Source: Desulfobulbaceae bacterium UBA2276
Lineage (GTDB): Bacteria; Desulfobacterota; Desulfobulbia; Desulfobulbales; Desulfocapsaceae
Length of the DNA stretch: 64,000 nt
Assembly: GCA_002347085.1 (NCBI GenBank)
Contig: DDWW01000008.1
Location: forward strand, 26,490 to 90,489
Direction: 5' to 3'
The position numbers were made by a program, and so were the translations under genes. Positions 34,619 to 42,692 of the stretch are shown in pieces (the stretch's first letter is position 1; the number at the start of each line of letters is the position of its first letter). Below the pieces are notes generated by a model that saw nothing but the letters and a program-made list of their open reading frames with translations, did no database searches and was not told the DNA's origin.

Positions 34619-35775
34619 TTCTTTGTCGACTGCTCCGGCGAAACCCTGGCCTGGATTCCGTCTTTGAGGCCTGGTTGATCGATGGAGAGGACGACCTGTT
34701 CGCCTGGCTGCAACCCTTCGAGGATCTCGGTTTTATCCCAGTTGCTCAGTCCGGGCCGAATAGTTCGCTCTTCCAGACGACCTGTCTTGGGCTGATAGAC
34801 ATAGAGTTTGTTCCCCGGTAGCAGGGCCTGGGTAGGAATACGCAAGGTGTTGCTGCGTTCCTCAAGGATGATCTCGACATCGGCGCTGTATCCGGCCAGC
34901 AGGTTTTGCCCTTCTTTCAGATCGGTGAATTCCACCTCCACCTCGACGGTACGGGCCTGTTTCTCCAGATCCAGGACATAAGGGGCAACCCGCCGGACCC
35001 GGGCGGTAAAATGCTGGTCAGCAAAGGCGTCCATGGTGACCCTGGCCCTGGCGTCCACCTTGACCTTGGCCGCGTCAACCTCATCAATGGGGGCAGTCAC
35101 GTAGAAACAGGAGGTGTCGAGCAGTTCGATGGCAGGCAGGGTGGCAATCCCCGGCGGTGACGGGGTGACATATTCGTTCAGCTCCCCATGGATTTCGGCG
35201 ATAATGCCGGCAAAGGGGGCCAGCAGGCGGGTTCGCTCCAGTTGGGCAGTGATGACAGCCATGCTGGCATCACTGGTCTCGGCTGTGGCCAGGGCGGCCT
35301 GATAGGTTAACTCCTCGGCCTCGGCCAGGGTTTTGGCCTTGTCCAGGGTCTCTTCGGAGATGGCGGCAATCTGCATCAGGCGCTGGAGGCGCTTGGCCTC
35401 ACGGTTGGAGCTTCCCGCCTGCACCCGGGCCGATTCCGCCTGGGCTCGGGCTGTTCTGGCTTCACTGGCCGCCAGTTGTTTTTCAGCCAGAAGGTCTTTG
35501 TTCCACAGTTCCAGCAGGAGCTGGCCTTGTTCAACCTTGTCACCTTTTTTTACGGCCAGGATGTTGAGCTGGCCGCCGATGGCGGGAGAGAGGTGGGCCT
35601 GACGGCAGGCCTTCAGGGTTCCGGCCCGGGTATTGGCCACAACCTTTTCGACAGCGCCTCGTTCCACCGGGGCGACAATAACCTCAATTTCCTTGGGAGA
35701 AAGGCGGTACCAGGCAATGGCGCCGACAAGCAGGAGAATGGTCAGGCTGATCCAGATGATACGGTATTGAGACAT
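34615..35775 (-). CDS. Periplasmic adaptor (HlyD/MacA family) of the ABC exporter
   Basis: A 386-aa membrane-fusion protein with one N-terminal anchor (8-24), a lipoyl half-domain, a long alpha-helical hairpin (about 95-180, alanine and glutamate rich), and beta-barrel and membrane-proximal domains (VTAPIDEVDAAKV; LPGNKLYVYQPKTG). It would link the ABC permeases to an outer-membrane TolC-like channel, none of which is in the window. It is first in the operon. Confidence 0.92.
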   Translation of the reverse strand: MSQYRIIWISLTILLLVGAIAWYRLSPKEIEVIVAPVERGAVEKVVANTRAGTLKACRQAHLSPAIGGQLNILAVKKGDKVEQGQLLLELWNKDLLAEKQLAASEARTARAQAESARVQAGSSNREAKRLQRLMQIAAISEETLDKAKTLAEAEELTYQAALATAETSDASMAVITAQLERTRLLAPFAGIIAEIHGELNEYVTPSPPGIATLPAIELLDTSCFYVTAPIDEVDAAKVKVDARARVTMDAFADQHFTARVRRVAPYVLDLEKQARTVEVEVEFTDLKEGQNLLAGYSADVEIILEERSNTLRIPTQALLPGNKLYVYQPKTGRLEERTIRPGLSNWDKTEILEGLQPGEQVVLSIDQPGLKDGIQARVSPEQSTKK

Positions 35776-36468
35776 AATTTCTCCATTTCTAACATGGATG
35801 GGCCTGGCAATGACTCAGGTTTTTGCGACTGGGGGTGAACAGCTTTTTAGTCTGTTATCTCATTTTCTAAATAGATCCTTTTCCGGGAATATCACATTAT
35901 GGGCGCCCCGTCATTCTGGCCTCTGCCGTTCAGTTTGTCTTCTGGGGGAAAGTAGTCAATGGCACTGTGCAGCCTGACAATGTTTCATGCTCAATGTACT
36001 TTTCTACTATTATGCGGGCATCGTCAAGGGAAAGTGGGACATCGGGAGGAATGCATTCAGTTTTCATGGTTTTGTGGCATTAGACTGCGGATAATAGGGG
36101 CGAGGTTCGTACCAGGGTCATCCCTGGGCCCCGTTGTCTGAAATAATCCAGGGACTGGCTTCGGGATCTTTCTCCGTTTGTCATTGTTTATCACAAACGA
36201 ACCCACAATCCAATTCACGCTGAACCAAATCAGTCAGGCCTAAAAAGAAATAATCAGGAATAAGAGAACCTGTAATTACTGGGGAATATATGTGTTGTCC
36301 AAGTTACATATTATGAGAGAGGCGCCGGAGCGTCTCTCTCATAATATGTTCTGTGCGGGGAGGTTTTTGCTTAACAGCCCAAGAGCGGAACAGACGTTAC
36401 GCTCTTGTTGCGCTTAAACCTTGCTTTGAATATTATGTGATTACAGTAAGTTAATTGTTGCTGAGATC
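35776..36468. other. Long intergenic region with two hairpins, no gene seen
   Basis: Between the divergent adaptor gene and the cytochrome 3' end, only short frames without plausible starts occur. It must contain the exporter promoter. The strongest structures are the long hairpin at 36306-36349 and CAAGAGCG/CGCTCTTG at 36380-36407. Confidence 0.5.
36306..36349. other. 20-bp stem with four-base loop
   Basis: ACATATTATGAGAGAGGCGC (36306-36325) pairs with 36330-36349 around a CGGA loop, with only one non-Watson-Crick (G-U) pair. No T-run flanks it, so it is not a typical terminator. It may be an RNA structure or a small palindromic repeat. Confidence 0.55.
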
Positions 36469-37800
36469 TCAGTCACCAGAGTCACCCTGATGTGGCCCTT
36501 CACTTCTGTCAGGAGTGCCGGTATGGCAGACTGTGCAGGTATCAATGGTGCCGGCATGGCCTTGCAGGAGAATTGACTGGATGTTGTCATTTGGCTGTGT
36601 CGAAGGATATTCGGCATGCTGACTGCCATGGCAGGCCTGACAATAGATGCCTTGGTGTCCTTTAGAGAAACGGTATAAGGTGCCGCTGTTTTCACCGTGT
36701 GCCGCGTCGTGGCATTGGTCACAGCGAGGTTCGTCGATCCAGGGTCTGCGGTTTGAGTTTCCTACAGCCGCGAGGTTACCATGACAGTCATAACAGGTTT
36801 TTCCTGCCGCAAACATGGCTCCGCGCAGACATTTTGTCTGAGTGCCGGGATGACACTTGTAGCAGGTTCCTGTCATCGTCCCATCGTCAATGCCTACTTC
36901 GGCATGTCGTCCGTGGATGGCACTGGACAGGCTGGGAACGCCAGGTTTACCGGCGGTGCCCAGGGCGTTTGAGCTGTGGCAACTGGCGCAGAGCACAGGC
37001 CGTTGAGCCATGAGGGTAGTAGCGTGCTTTTGATCATGGAGTGTGAGAATATTCTGTTTTACCACGCCGGTGGCAATACCACGATTGGCTGAACCGTTAT
37101 TATTATGGCAGGCTGCACAGTTCATTTCGGTAGAAACAGGGGTAACGGTCTGGGTGCTGGCTAAAATGTTGCCGCTGCTGTCCTTGGCCACGACTTCAGC
37201 AACCTGATAGGGATACGGTGTTTTTAGATTGCTGTCCAGATATTCGGTGAGCGGGATACCCTCGGCAACGAAATGGTCTCCGGCCGCGGTCATCCGTCCA
37301 CTGAGACCTTTGCCTTTGAGACCAATATTGGGGGTAAGGGGTTGTGATAAACCAAAAAGTTTTTGCGCGTATTGCCAGAAGTTTGTTTTATTATCAGAGC
37401 GGGTGTTTCCCAGTATTCGATATTCAACAATAATATTGGAGGTTGTAATGCTCGGTTCGTCACCCCGGCGAATAACCTGGGCCCACAGGTTGTTATAAGG
37501 GGGAAGAACGGCAAAATCTTCATAACTGGGATCCATGCAATGCATCCCCAGGTCATTCCAGGCAATGATGGTGTATTGGCCATTTCCTTTCGGTGGGGCC
37601 CCTATCCCGGGAGGAGGGGTAACAGGGGCTGAATGGCCGACAATCGCGGGAAGAAAGAGGAAGAGGTTCGGTTTTTCCTGGGCTTCAGTACTCCTGGGGA
37701 GGGTTAAGAGGCAGATGATGCCAAAAATAGGTAGGGCGGCAAGTGTTTTTTTTTGTCCAAAGTACTTCAAGAGAGTGTTTTTTTTACTCCTTCTGCCCAT
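36469..37800 (-). CDS. Seven-haem c-type cytochrome
   Basis: A 443-aa exported protein with an N-terminal signal (hydrophobic 20-35, after basic residues). Seven CXXCH motifs occur in the C-terminal half (CAACH, CASCH, CYKCH, CYDCH, CDQCH, CQACH, CTVCH). The N-terminal half is haem-free and has YTIIAWNDLGMHCMD and a beta-rich region, a combination seen in large cytochromes of metal-reducing and sulfate-reducing deltaproteobacteria. Periplasmic or surface electron transfer is likely, but the partner is unknown. It is a single gene downstream of the metV terminator. Confidence 0.85.
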   Translation of the reverse strand: MGRRSKKNTLLKYFGQKKTLAALPIFGIICLLTLPRSTEAQEKPNLFLFLPAIVGHSAPVTPPPGIGAPPKGNGQYTIIAWNDLGMHCMDPSYEDFAVLPPYNNLWAQVIRRGDEPSITTSNIIVEYRILGNTRSDNKTNFWQYAQKLFGLSQPLTPNIGLKGKGLSGRMTAAGDHFVAEGIPLTEYLDSNLKTPYPYQVAEVVAKDSSGNILASTQTVTPVSTEMNCAACHNNNGSANRGIATGVVKQNILTLHDQKHATTLMAQRPVLCASCHSSNALGTAGKPGVPSLSSAIHGRHAEVGIDDGTMTGTCYKCHPGTQTKCLRGAMFAAGKTCYDCHGNLAAVGNSNRRPWIDEPRCDQCHDAAHGENSGTLYRFSKGHQGIYCQACHGSQHAEYPSTQPNDNIQSILLQGHAGTIDTCTVCHTGTPDRSEGPHQGDSGD

Positions 37801-38180
37801 GATGTGCTCCTTTTGTTTGTCGTGCCGTTATGGCAGGTATGCAATACGTCTGATTCAGATATCCTTTTTAAGGAACCTCTCAAAGGGAGGAATGAGATTT
37901 ATTCTTATTCTGGGATGAGGATAAGACGAAAGTTTGATTCTTGCAAGGGGAAACTGGTGATTTTATTTATGAGCTGCAAAAGACAGTTTTTGCAAAAGTG
38001 AAGAGATCGGTGTTTGGAAGGGCGGAGAGTAAAAAAAAACGTTTCTACCGATGAAGGCAGAAACGTTTTTTAGAAAAAATTGTAAAGGGCTTTTGCAGAA
38101 TGGTATTTTTGGTATCCTGAACGAAAATACTATCACTCCAGGTACCTTCGTCAGGTTCCTCTGGCGGTGCTTTTATAACT
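37801..38180. other. Intergenic region between metV and the cytochrome
   Basis: It holds the hdrC-mvhD-metV terminator (38034-38071), then the presumed minus-strand promoter and leader of the cytochrome gene. GGTACCTTCG...CCAGGTACC-like palindromic fragments occur near 38120-38160. No gene is seen. Confidence 0.5.
38034..38071 (-). terminator. Intrinsic terminator after metV
   Basis: AAAAAACGTTTCT (38034-38046) and AGAAACGTTTTTT (38059-38071) form a 13-bp stem; on the minus strand the stem is followed by a run of nine T. It ends the hdrC-mvhD-metV transcript. Confidence 0.8.
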
Positions 38181-38852
38181 TTATGAAATTGTCAGGTCGT
38201 TGCGCACAATCTTGCGAGGGCCGCCATGTCCGGCCGTTGACCAGTCACGGATGGGGGCAATCACTTCCATCTGCGAGCCGCGGCCAAGGCTGCCTAAACG
38301 GTCGTGAATGGATTGCCAGATGCACTCGGTGTCCTTGTTGATCTCGCATTTGCCACAGACCGATCCCCCACAGGGGCCGTTCATCAGACTCTTGGCGCAA
38401 CGGGCCACGGGGCAGAGGCCGCCGGTGAGATGGAGGACGCAGTCACCGCAGCCGGCACACTGTTCCGTCCAGATCCCCTGTTCGGCAGAGCCGCCGAAGA
38501 AGGTGGTGTTGAGTGCCGGATAGACCATGGTCTCCTGGCGCAGATTGGCGATGAAGTTGACCCCGACCCCACAGGCCGTGGAGACAATGGCATCGTACTG
38601 GCCGTTCCATTCGTCAATGGCGTTAATGTATTCCTTGTCGCATTGTCTGACCAAGCTGCCTTCGATGATCTCGATGGCTTTGCCCTGTTTCTTCATGCCC
38701 AGACGGATCAGGGAGGCCAGGGCCGCAGCCTCGCGCTCACCACCGGCAGAGCAGACCGTCACACATCCACGACAGGCCAGCACCAACACCTTGGAACAAT
38801 CCTTTACCATTTCTATAATCTCAGCCATCGGCTTTCGTTCTGCAACAATCAT
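38181..38852 (-). CDS. metV: Methylenetetrahydrofolate reductase C-terminal-like protein MetV
   Basis: A 223-aa cytoplasmic Fe-S protein. The N-terminal part (VLVLACRGCVTVCSAGG) and the C-terminal cysteine cluster (CAGCGDC; CPVARC; NGPCGGSVCGKCE) match MetV, the zinc or Fe-S partner of MetF in Wood-Ljungdahl-type methylene-THF reductases. MetF itself is not adjacent. GGGAG precedes the ATG. It ends the hdrC-mvhD-metV operon. Confidence 0.85.
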   Translation of the reverse strand: MIVAERKPMAEIIEMVKDCSKVLVLACRGCVTVCSAGGEREAAALASLIRLGMKKQGKAIEIIEGSLVRQCDKEYINAIDEWNGQYDAIVSTACGVGVNFIANLRQETMVYPALNTTFFGGSAEQGIWTEQCAGCGDCVLHLTGGLCPVARCAKSLMNGPCGGSVCGKCEINKDTECIWQSIHDRLGSLGRGSQMEVIAPIRDWSTAGHGGPRKIVRNDLTIS

Positions 38853-38874
38853 TCTCTACTCTCCCTGAGAACTT

Positions 38875-39288
38875 TCAACTCTGAAAAGGACTCGGCCCAA
38901 GGGCACGGATCTTTTTATCCATTGCCATCCCTGCCGCCACAAATTCCGGGTGCAACCCGCGGGGCAGGTGGAACATCTCAATCCTTCCGCTTTCAACATC
39001 GAGCTCTTCCAGGGCCTTTTTTACTGCCGCCACCCTTTTAGCCGCCCTGACGCTGCCCTTGACATTGTGACAGCCATCGACCGGACAACCAACCACATAG
39101 ACGCCATCGGCCCCGTCTTCAAAGGCCTGCAACAGGGTTGTCACCTGCACTTTTCCGGTGCAGGGAACCCTGACCAGGGTAATGCTTGCCGGAAAACCGA
39201 GCTGTTGCAACTCTTTCCCCTTTTCCGCACAACTCTGCTGTGAGGTATAATGACAACTAAACAGGGTGATTTTGGGTTCAAAACTCAT
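38875..39288 (-). CDS. mvhD: MvhD-like hydrogenase/heterodisulfide reductase iron-sulfur subunit
   Basis: A 137-aa protein of the MvhD family, which carries a [2Fe-2S] cluster and relays electrons between a donor enzyme and HdrA. Conserved cysteines are in FSCHYTSQQSC, RVPCTGKV, VVGCPVDGCHN. Its neighbours, an HdrC-like protein and MetV, point to a MetV-Hdr electron-transfer complex. AGGA precedes the ATG by 7 bases. Confidence 0.88.
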   Translation of the reverse strand: MSFEPKITLFSCHYTSQQSCAEKGKELQQLGFPASITLVRVPCTGKVQVTTLLQAFEDGADGVYVVGCPVDGCHNVKGSVRAAKRVAAVKKALEELDVESGRIEMFHLPRGLHPEFVAAGMAMDKKIRALGPSPFQS

Positions 39289-39352
39289 TTTTTATTCCTC
39301 GTTCTTGTATAGCCCTATCGTTCGCCTAAAGACCTTCGCGCCTGTGACTTGA

Positions 39353-39925
39353 TTAAGCCCCGCAGGCCGCGATCAAACGTGCGTCTTCAGATTCATTCAG
39401 CTTAATGGCTTGGGCTGGACACTCCTCAACGCAGATGCCGCAGGCCCGGCAGGCCTCAACATCAATGACCGCCACCCCTTGTTGGTCAATCTTGGGGATA
39501 GACCAGGGACAGACCCGGACGCAGGTGAGGCAGGCGACACAAAGGTCACGCTCCACCTGGGCGGACTTGCCCTTGTCAACCAGCTCCTGCTCGTTTATAT
39601 AGCCTTCTTTTAAGGCCAGTGTGGCCAGGGCGCCCATGATTTCGGCAAAACGGACATCCTGCGGACAGACGAAGACACAGGATTGACACCCGGAACAGTA
39701 CCAGAGAAAATCGGAGCGCAAGAGTCGATCCTTCATGCCCATGCGGATCATGTGAATTATCTTGCGCGGATCAAACTCAGGAATGGCCTGACTGACGGGA
39801 CAGATACCGCTGCACGCCCCACACGAAAAACAACGGTTCAGATGCTCGCCGCCTGGAATCACAACAACCTCGCTGTTGAAGGCCGGATTAAGTGCAGGAT
39901 TAAGGATATTGGCTGGTTTTCCCAT
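39353..39925 (-). CDS. hdrC: HdrC-like protein fused to a two-cluster ferredoxin domain
   Basis: A 190-aa soluble Fe-S protein with four CxxCxxCxxxC motifs: Cys32/35/38/42 and Cys77/80/83/87 form the HdrC-like half, and Cys129/132/135/139 and Cys159/162/165/169 form a ferredoxin-like half. Standard HdrC has only the first two clusters. It probably passes electrons between HdrA or MvhD and MetV. It is the first gene of the three-gene operon; HdrA and HdrB are not in the window. Confidence 0.85.
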   Translation of the reverse strand: MGKPANILNPALNPAFNSEVVVIPGGEHLNRCFSCGACSGICPVSQAIPEFDPRKIIHMIRMGMKDRLLRSDFLWYCSGCQSCVFVCPQDVRFAEIMGALATLALKEGYINEQELVDKGKSAQVERDLCVACLTCVRVCPWSIPKIDQQGVAVIDVEACRACGICVEECPAQAIKLNESEDARLIAACGA

Positions 39926-40261
39926 GTTGACAACCTATCTTGGTAATTCTCAGTTGCTTAATCCCTGAGAAAAATTATTTATATGTTTTTTGCGAAATTT
40001 TTTTTGTAAAGGGGACTTCTTCCGTTTGTCAGGGTCAGGTAGCAACCGGAAAGAAACCCCGGCACCACGTTGACTGATACATTTCATAAATGAAACTTAT
40101 ATCTACTTGAATCACCCCTGTTTGTCAACAGGGGAAAAACCATTATCAGGTAATATCAGTAAGCCTTTGCTGAGGCTGCCTGCTCCAGAATGGTGGTACT
40201 GTTCAGGGTATTAAAGTCTTGACTTTGCCCTTGCGGCAGACCATAAAGAAGAAATGAAAAA
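39926..40261. other. Intergenic region upstream of hdrC, no gene seen
   Basis: A promoter region for hdrC (minus strand) is expected here. CCCCTGTT/AACAGGGG (40115-40134) is an 8-bp hairpin with a TGTC loop. Nothing resembling a known riboswitch was recognised. Confidence 0.4.
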
Positions 40262-40383
40262 GGGGCCTTTATGAAATCAACAGTGCTTTTTTGCTTATGT
40301 TATAAAAGGCTCCTCTTCGCCGCCAATGATATTGAAAGGGAGTAATTCTTGTCGGAGTCTTTGCTTACCTGAACGACGGCTTA
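40262..40383 (+). repeat. GGAGCCGTT-family repeat resembling the heptose kinase leader
   Basis: GGGGCCTTTATGAAAT, AGTGCTTTTTTGCTTAT, ATTGAAAGGGAGTAATT and GAACGACGGCTTA follow in the same order as at 8990-9091. No kinase gene follows; the unit is cut by the adjoining MITE at 40385. It appears to be a dislocated copy of the leader of rfaE1. Confidence 0.65.
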
Positions 40384-40384
40384 T

Positions 40385-40525
40385 GGGTGCCTTGAAAAAT
40401 GGTCTTTTTGCTCAAACTCGGCGTTATGCTCAGAATTTTATCCTCGGAATATCAACTATATGCCTGCGGTAAAATTTTTCTCATGCCTTGATCTTGAACA
40501 AAAATCCTCATTTTTCAAGGCGCCC
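40385..40525 (+). mobile_element. MITE-like element, copy A (141 bp)
   Basis: Ends GGGTGCCTTGAAAAATG and CATTTTTCAAGGCGCCC are inverted repeats (16 of 17). The direct repeat CTTAT flanks it (40380-40384 and 40526-40530), consistent with a 5-bp target duplication. It contains no ORF of note. The hpt start codon is 36 bases downstream. Confidence 0.8.
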
Positions 40526-40561
40526 CTTATGTGATCAAGAGAAACCTGCAAGGGAAAAAAC

Positions 40562-41092
40562 ATGCAAAAAAATAATCAGGAAATTATTTTAGATACCCTA
40601 AGTATCCAGGAGCGGGTAGGGCAACTGGGGCAGGCTATCAGTCGTGATTACGCGGCCGGCAATCTGCTGGTGATCGGTGTCCTGAAAGGGGCCTTTATCT
40701 TTATGGCCGATCTGATCCGCGTCATTGATGTTCCGCTTGTTGTTGATTTTATCCAGGTTTCTTCTTATGGCTCGGGTGCGGCCTCGTCCGGCCAGATTGT
40801 CCTGCGCAGTAGCCCGGCTATGCCGGTATCGGGTCAGGATGTGCTCTTGGTGGAAGATATCATTGACAGCGGTCTGACCCTGCAATGGTTGGTGAAGCAT
40901 TTTATGGACTTAGGGGCAAGATCCGTCAAGATCTGTGTCTTTATTGATAAAGCGGAACGCCGCGCCCATCCAGTCCCGATTGACTATTGCGGTTTTTCCA
41001 TCCCTGGAGGATTTCTGGTAGGATATGGGCTTGATTTTAACGAACACTATCGTAACTTGCCGGAAGTCTGCCATCTGAAAAATCCGGCCTGA
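40562..41092 (+). CDS. hpt: Hypoxanthine phosphoribosyltransferase
   Basis: A 176-aa purine salvage enzyme making IMP (and GMP) from PRPP. The PRPP-binding motif VLLVEDIIDSGLT, the N-terminal GVLKGAFIFMADL and the C-terminal VGYGLDFNEHYRNLP are all typical. AAGGGAAA precedes the ATG. Upstream it is abutted by a MITE and a repeat, which must carry or lie downstream of its promoter. It is a single gene. Confidence 0.95.
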   Translation: MQKNNQEIILDTLSIQERVGQLGQAISRDYAAGNLLVIGVLKGAFIFMADLIRVIDVPLVVDFIQVSSYGSGAASSGQIVLRSSPAMPVSGQDVLLVEDIIDSGLTLQWLVKHFMDLGARSVKICVFIDKAERRAHPVPIDYCGFSIPGGFLVGYGLDFNEHYRNLPEVCHLKNPA

Positions 41093-41192
41093 AAAGCGGG
41101 TTTTGGGAGATTGCTCATAAGTATGTTTTTTCTAAATGAGAGGAACAGGTAGCAGGTCGAGCGTAACAGGCCTTCCTCACTGATTTTCTTGA

Positions 41193-42599
41193 TTATTTCC
41201 CCAGGCAGAACTGCTGGAAAATCAGATCGAGGATATCTTCGGTGGTGGTAACGCCGACGATGGCATCAAGTTCGGCCACACATTCCTGGATGTCGATGGC
41301 CAGCAGGTCGCAGGTTGTCTTGGTCTGGAGCCCCTTCAGTGCCTGGCCACTGGCCGTGTAGGCTCGGGTCAGGGCATCCTGATGGCGAAGATTCGGGGCG
41401 CAGCCATCTTCCTCCCACTGTTCTTTGCTCTCAACCACGACCTTGAAAATGGCCTGTTTCAGCTCGCTGATCCCCTGTTGCTCTTTGGCAGAAATCACTA
41501 CCAGGGCCAGGGCGTGCTGACGGAATGCCCCCAGATCCGGTGTCTCTCCTGATAAGAGATCCATCTTGTTGGCAACGAGAATCACCGGTTTGTGCTGGAT
41601 ACTGGCGAACAATTCATGGTCTGCAGTGCTGATCCCTTTGACCAGATCAATCATGAACAGAACCAGATCGGCCTGCCCCATCTGCTCCTTGGCCCGCTGG
41701 ATTCCCAGCTCTTCTATCTCTTCCGTAGTATCTCGAATCCCGGCGGTATCAACGATGCGCACCGGAATCCCTTCAATATCAACATATTCCTCGATGGTAT
41801 CGCGGGTGGTGCCGGCAATGGCGGTGACCAGGGCCCGTTCTTCCTGGAGGATGGTGTTGAGCAGGCTGGACTTGCCCACATTGGGCAGTCCGGCAATGAC
41901 CACAGTAATCCCCTCTCGTAAGATCCTGCCCTGATGCCCCTGACGCAGCAAGGTTGCCAGGGGGGCCATCACCATGCTCTCAAGTTGCTGGATCAGCTCG
42001 TCATAGTTGATGATCTCAATATCCTCGTCAGGGAAATCAATGGCAACCTCGACGATGGCCCGCATATACACCAATGCCTGGCGAATGGCGTCCACACGCT
42101 CATAGAGCCGTCCCGATAGCTGGCCCTGTGCCATGTCTATCCCTTTTCTGGTACGGGCCGAGAGGAGATCAATGACCGCTTCGGCCTGGGTCAGGTCGAG
42201 ACGGCCGTTCAAGAAGGCGCGTTTGGTGAATTCTCCCGGCTCTGCCAGGCGCACCGGATAGCGAAGCAGGAGCTCAAGGATGGATTGGAGGAGCAGGAAA
42301 TTGCCGTGGCCATGGATCTCAACCACATCTTCGCGGGTATAGGTCTTGGGGGACCGCATAAAAACGGCTAAGACCTCATCGACAATTTTGTTTTTTTCGG
42401 TGGTAGTGTTAGGGGCAAGAATATGGCCGTAATAGAGTTGATGACTGCGGAGGGAACAGCTTGGATCGTGGGGCTGAAAGATCTGGCGCAGAATTTCCAG
42501 AGACCGGGGGCCGCTCATGCGGATGACCCCAATCCCGCCAGCACCCGGAGGAGTGGAGATGGCAACGATAGTATCGCTCGGCTCGTTTTCAGCAGACAT
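41193..42599 (-). CDS. mnmE: tRNA modification GTPase MnmE
   Basis: A 468-aa GTPase that with MnmG makes the 5-carboxymethylaminomethyl group of wobble uridines. N-terminal tetrahydrofolate-binding domain (TIVAISTPPGAGGIGVIRMSG), helical domain, and G domain with GLPNVGKSSLLN, DTAG and NKMD; the C-terminus ends in FCLGK, the conserved cysteine tail. ATG 42599 has no clear SD; an in-frame TTG 42629 lies in a hairpin with a GGGAGG upstream and could be used instead. It is at the end of the rpmH-rnpA-yidD-yidC-jag-mnmE block. Confidence 0.95.
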   Translation of the reverse strand: MSAENEPSDTIVAISTPPGAGGIGVIRMSGPRSLEILRQIFQPHDPSCSLRSHQLYYGHILAPNTTTEKNKIVDEVLAVFMRSPKTYTREDVVEIHGHGNFLLLQSILELLLRYPVRLAEPGEFTKRAFLNGRLDLTQAEAVIDLLSARTRKGIDMAQGQLSGRLYERVDAIRQALVYMRAIVEVAIDFPDEDIEIINYDELIQQLESMVMAPLATLLRQGHQGRILREGITVVIAGLPNVGKSSLLNTILQEERALVTAIAGTTRDTIEEYVDIEGIPVRIVDTAGIRDTTEEIEELGIQRAKEQMGQADLVLFMIDLVKGISTADHELFASIQHKPVILVANKMDLLSGETPDLGAFRQHALALVVISAKEQQGISELKQAIFKVVVESKEQWEEDGCAPNLRHQDALTRAYTASGQALKGLQTKTTCDLLAIDIQECVAELDAIVGVTTTEDILDLIFQQFCLGK

Positions 42600-42620
42600 G
42601 GGATGTATTGATAAAGGTGA

Positions 42621-42647
42621 GGAGGTCAAGATCCTGGTTTGACCTCC
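42621..42647 (-). other. Hairpin in the mnmE leader
   Basis: GGAGGTCAA (42621-42629) and TTGACCTCC (42639-42647) form a 9-bp stem between jag and mnmE. One arm contains a GGGAGG-like ribosome site and the in-frame TTG start, so it may hold back mnmE initiation. It could also be a weak attenuator. Confidence 0.4.
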
Positions 42648-42692
42648 CAACGTGAGCGAAGTTTCTGGTTTGGCAAGGGAACGAGTGAAGGC

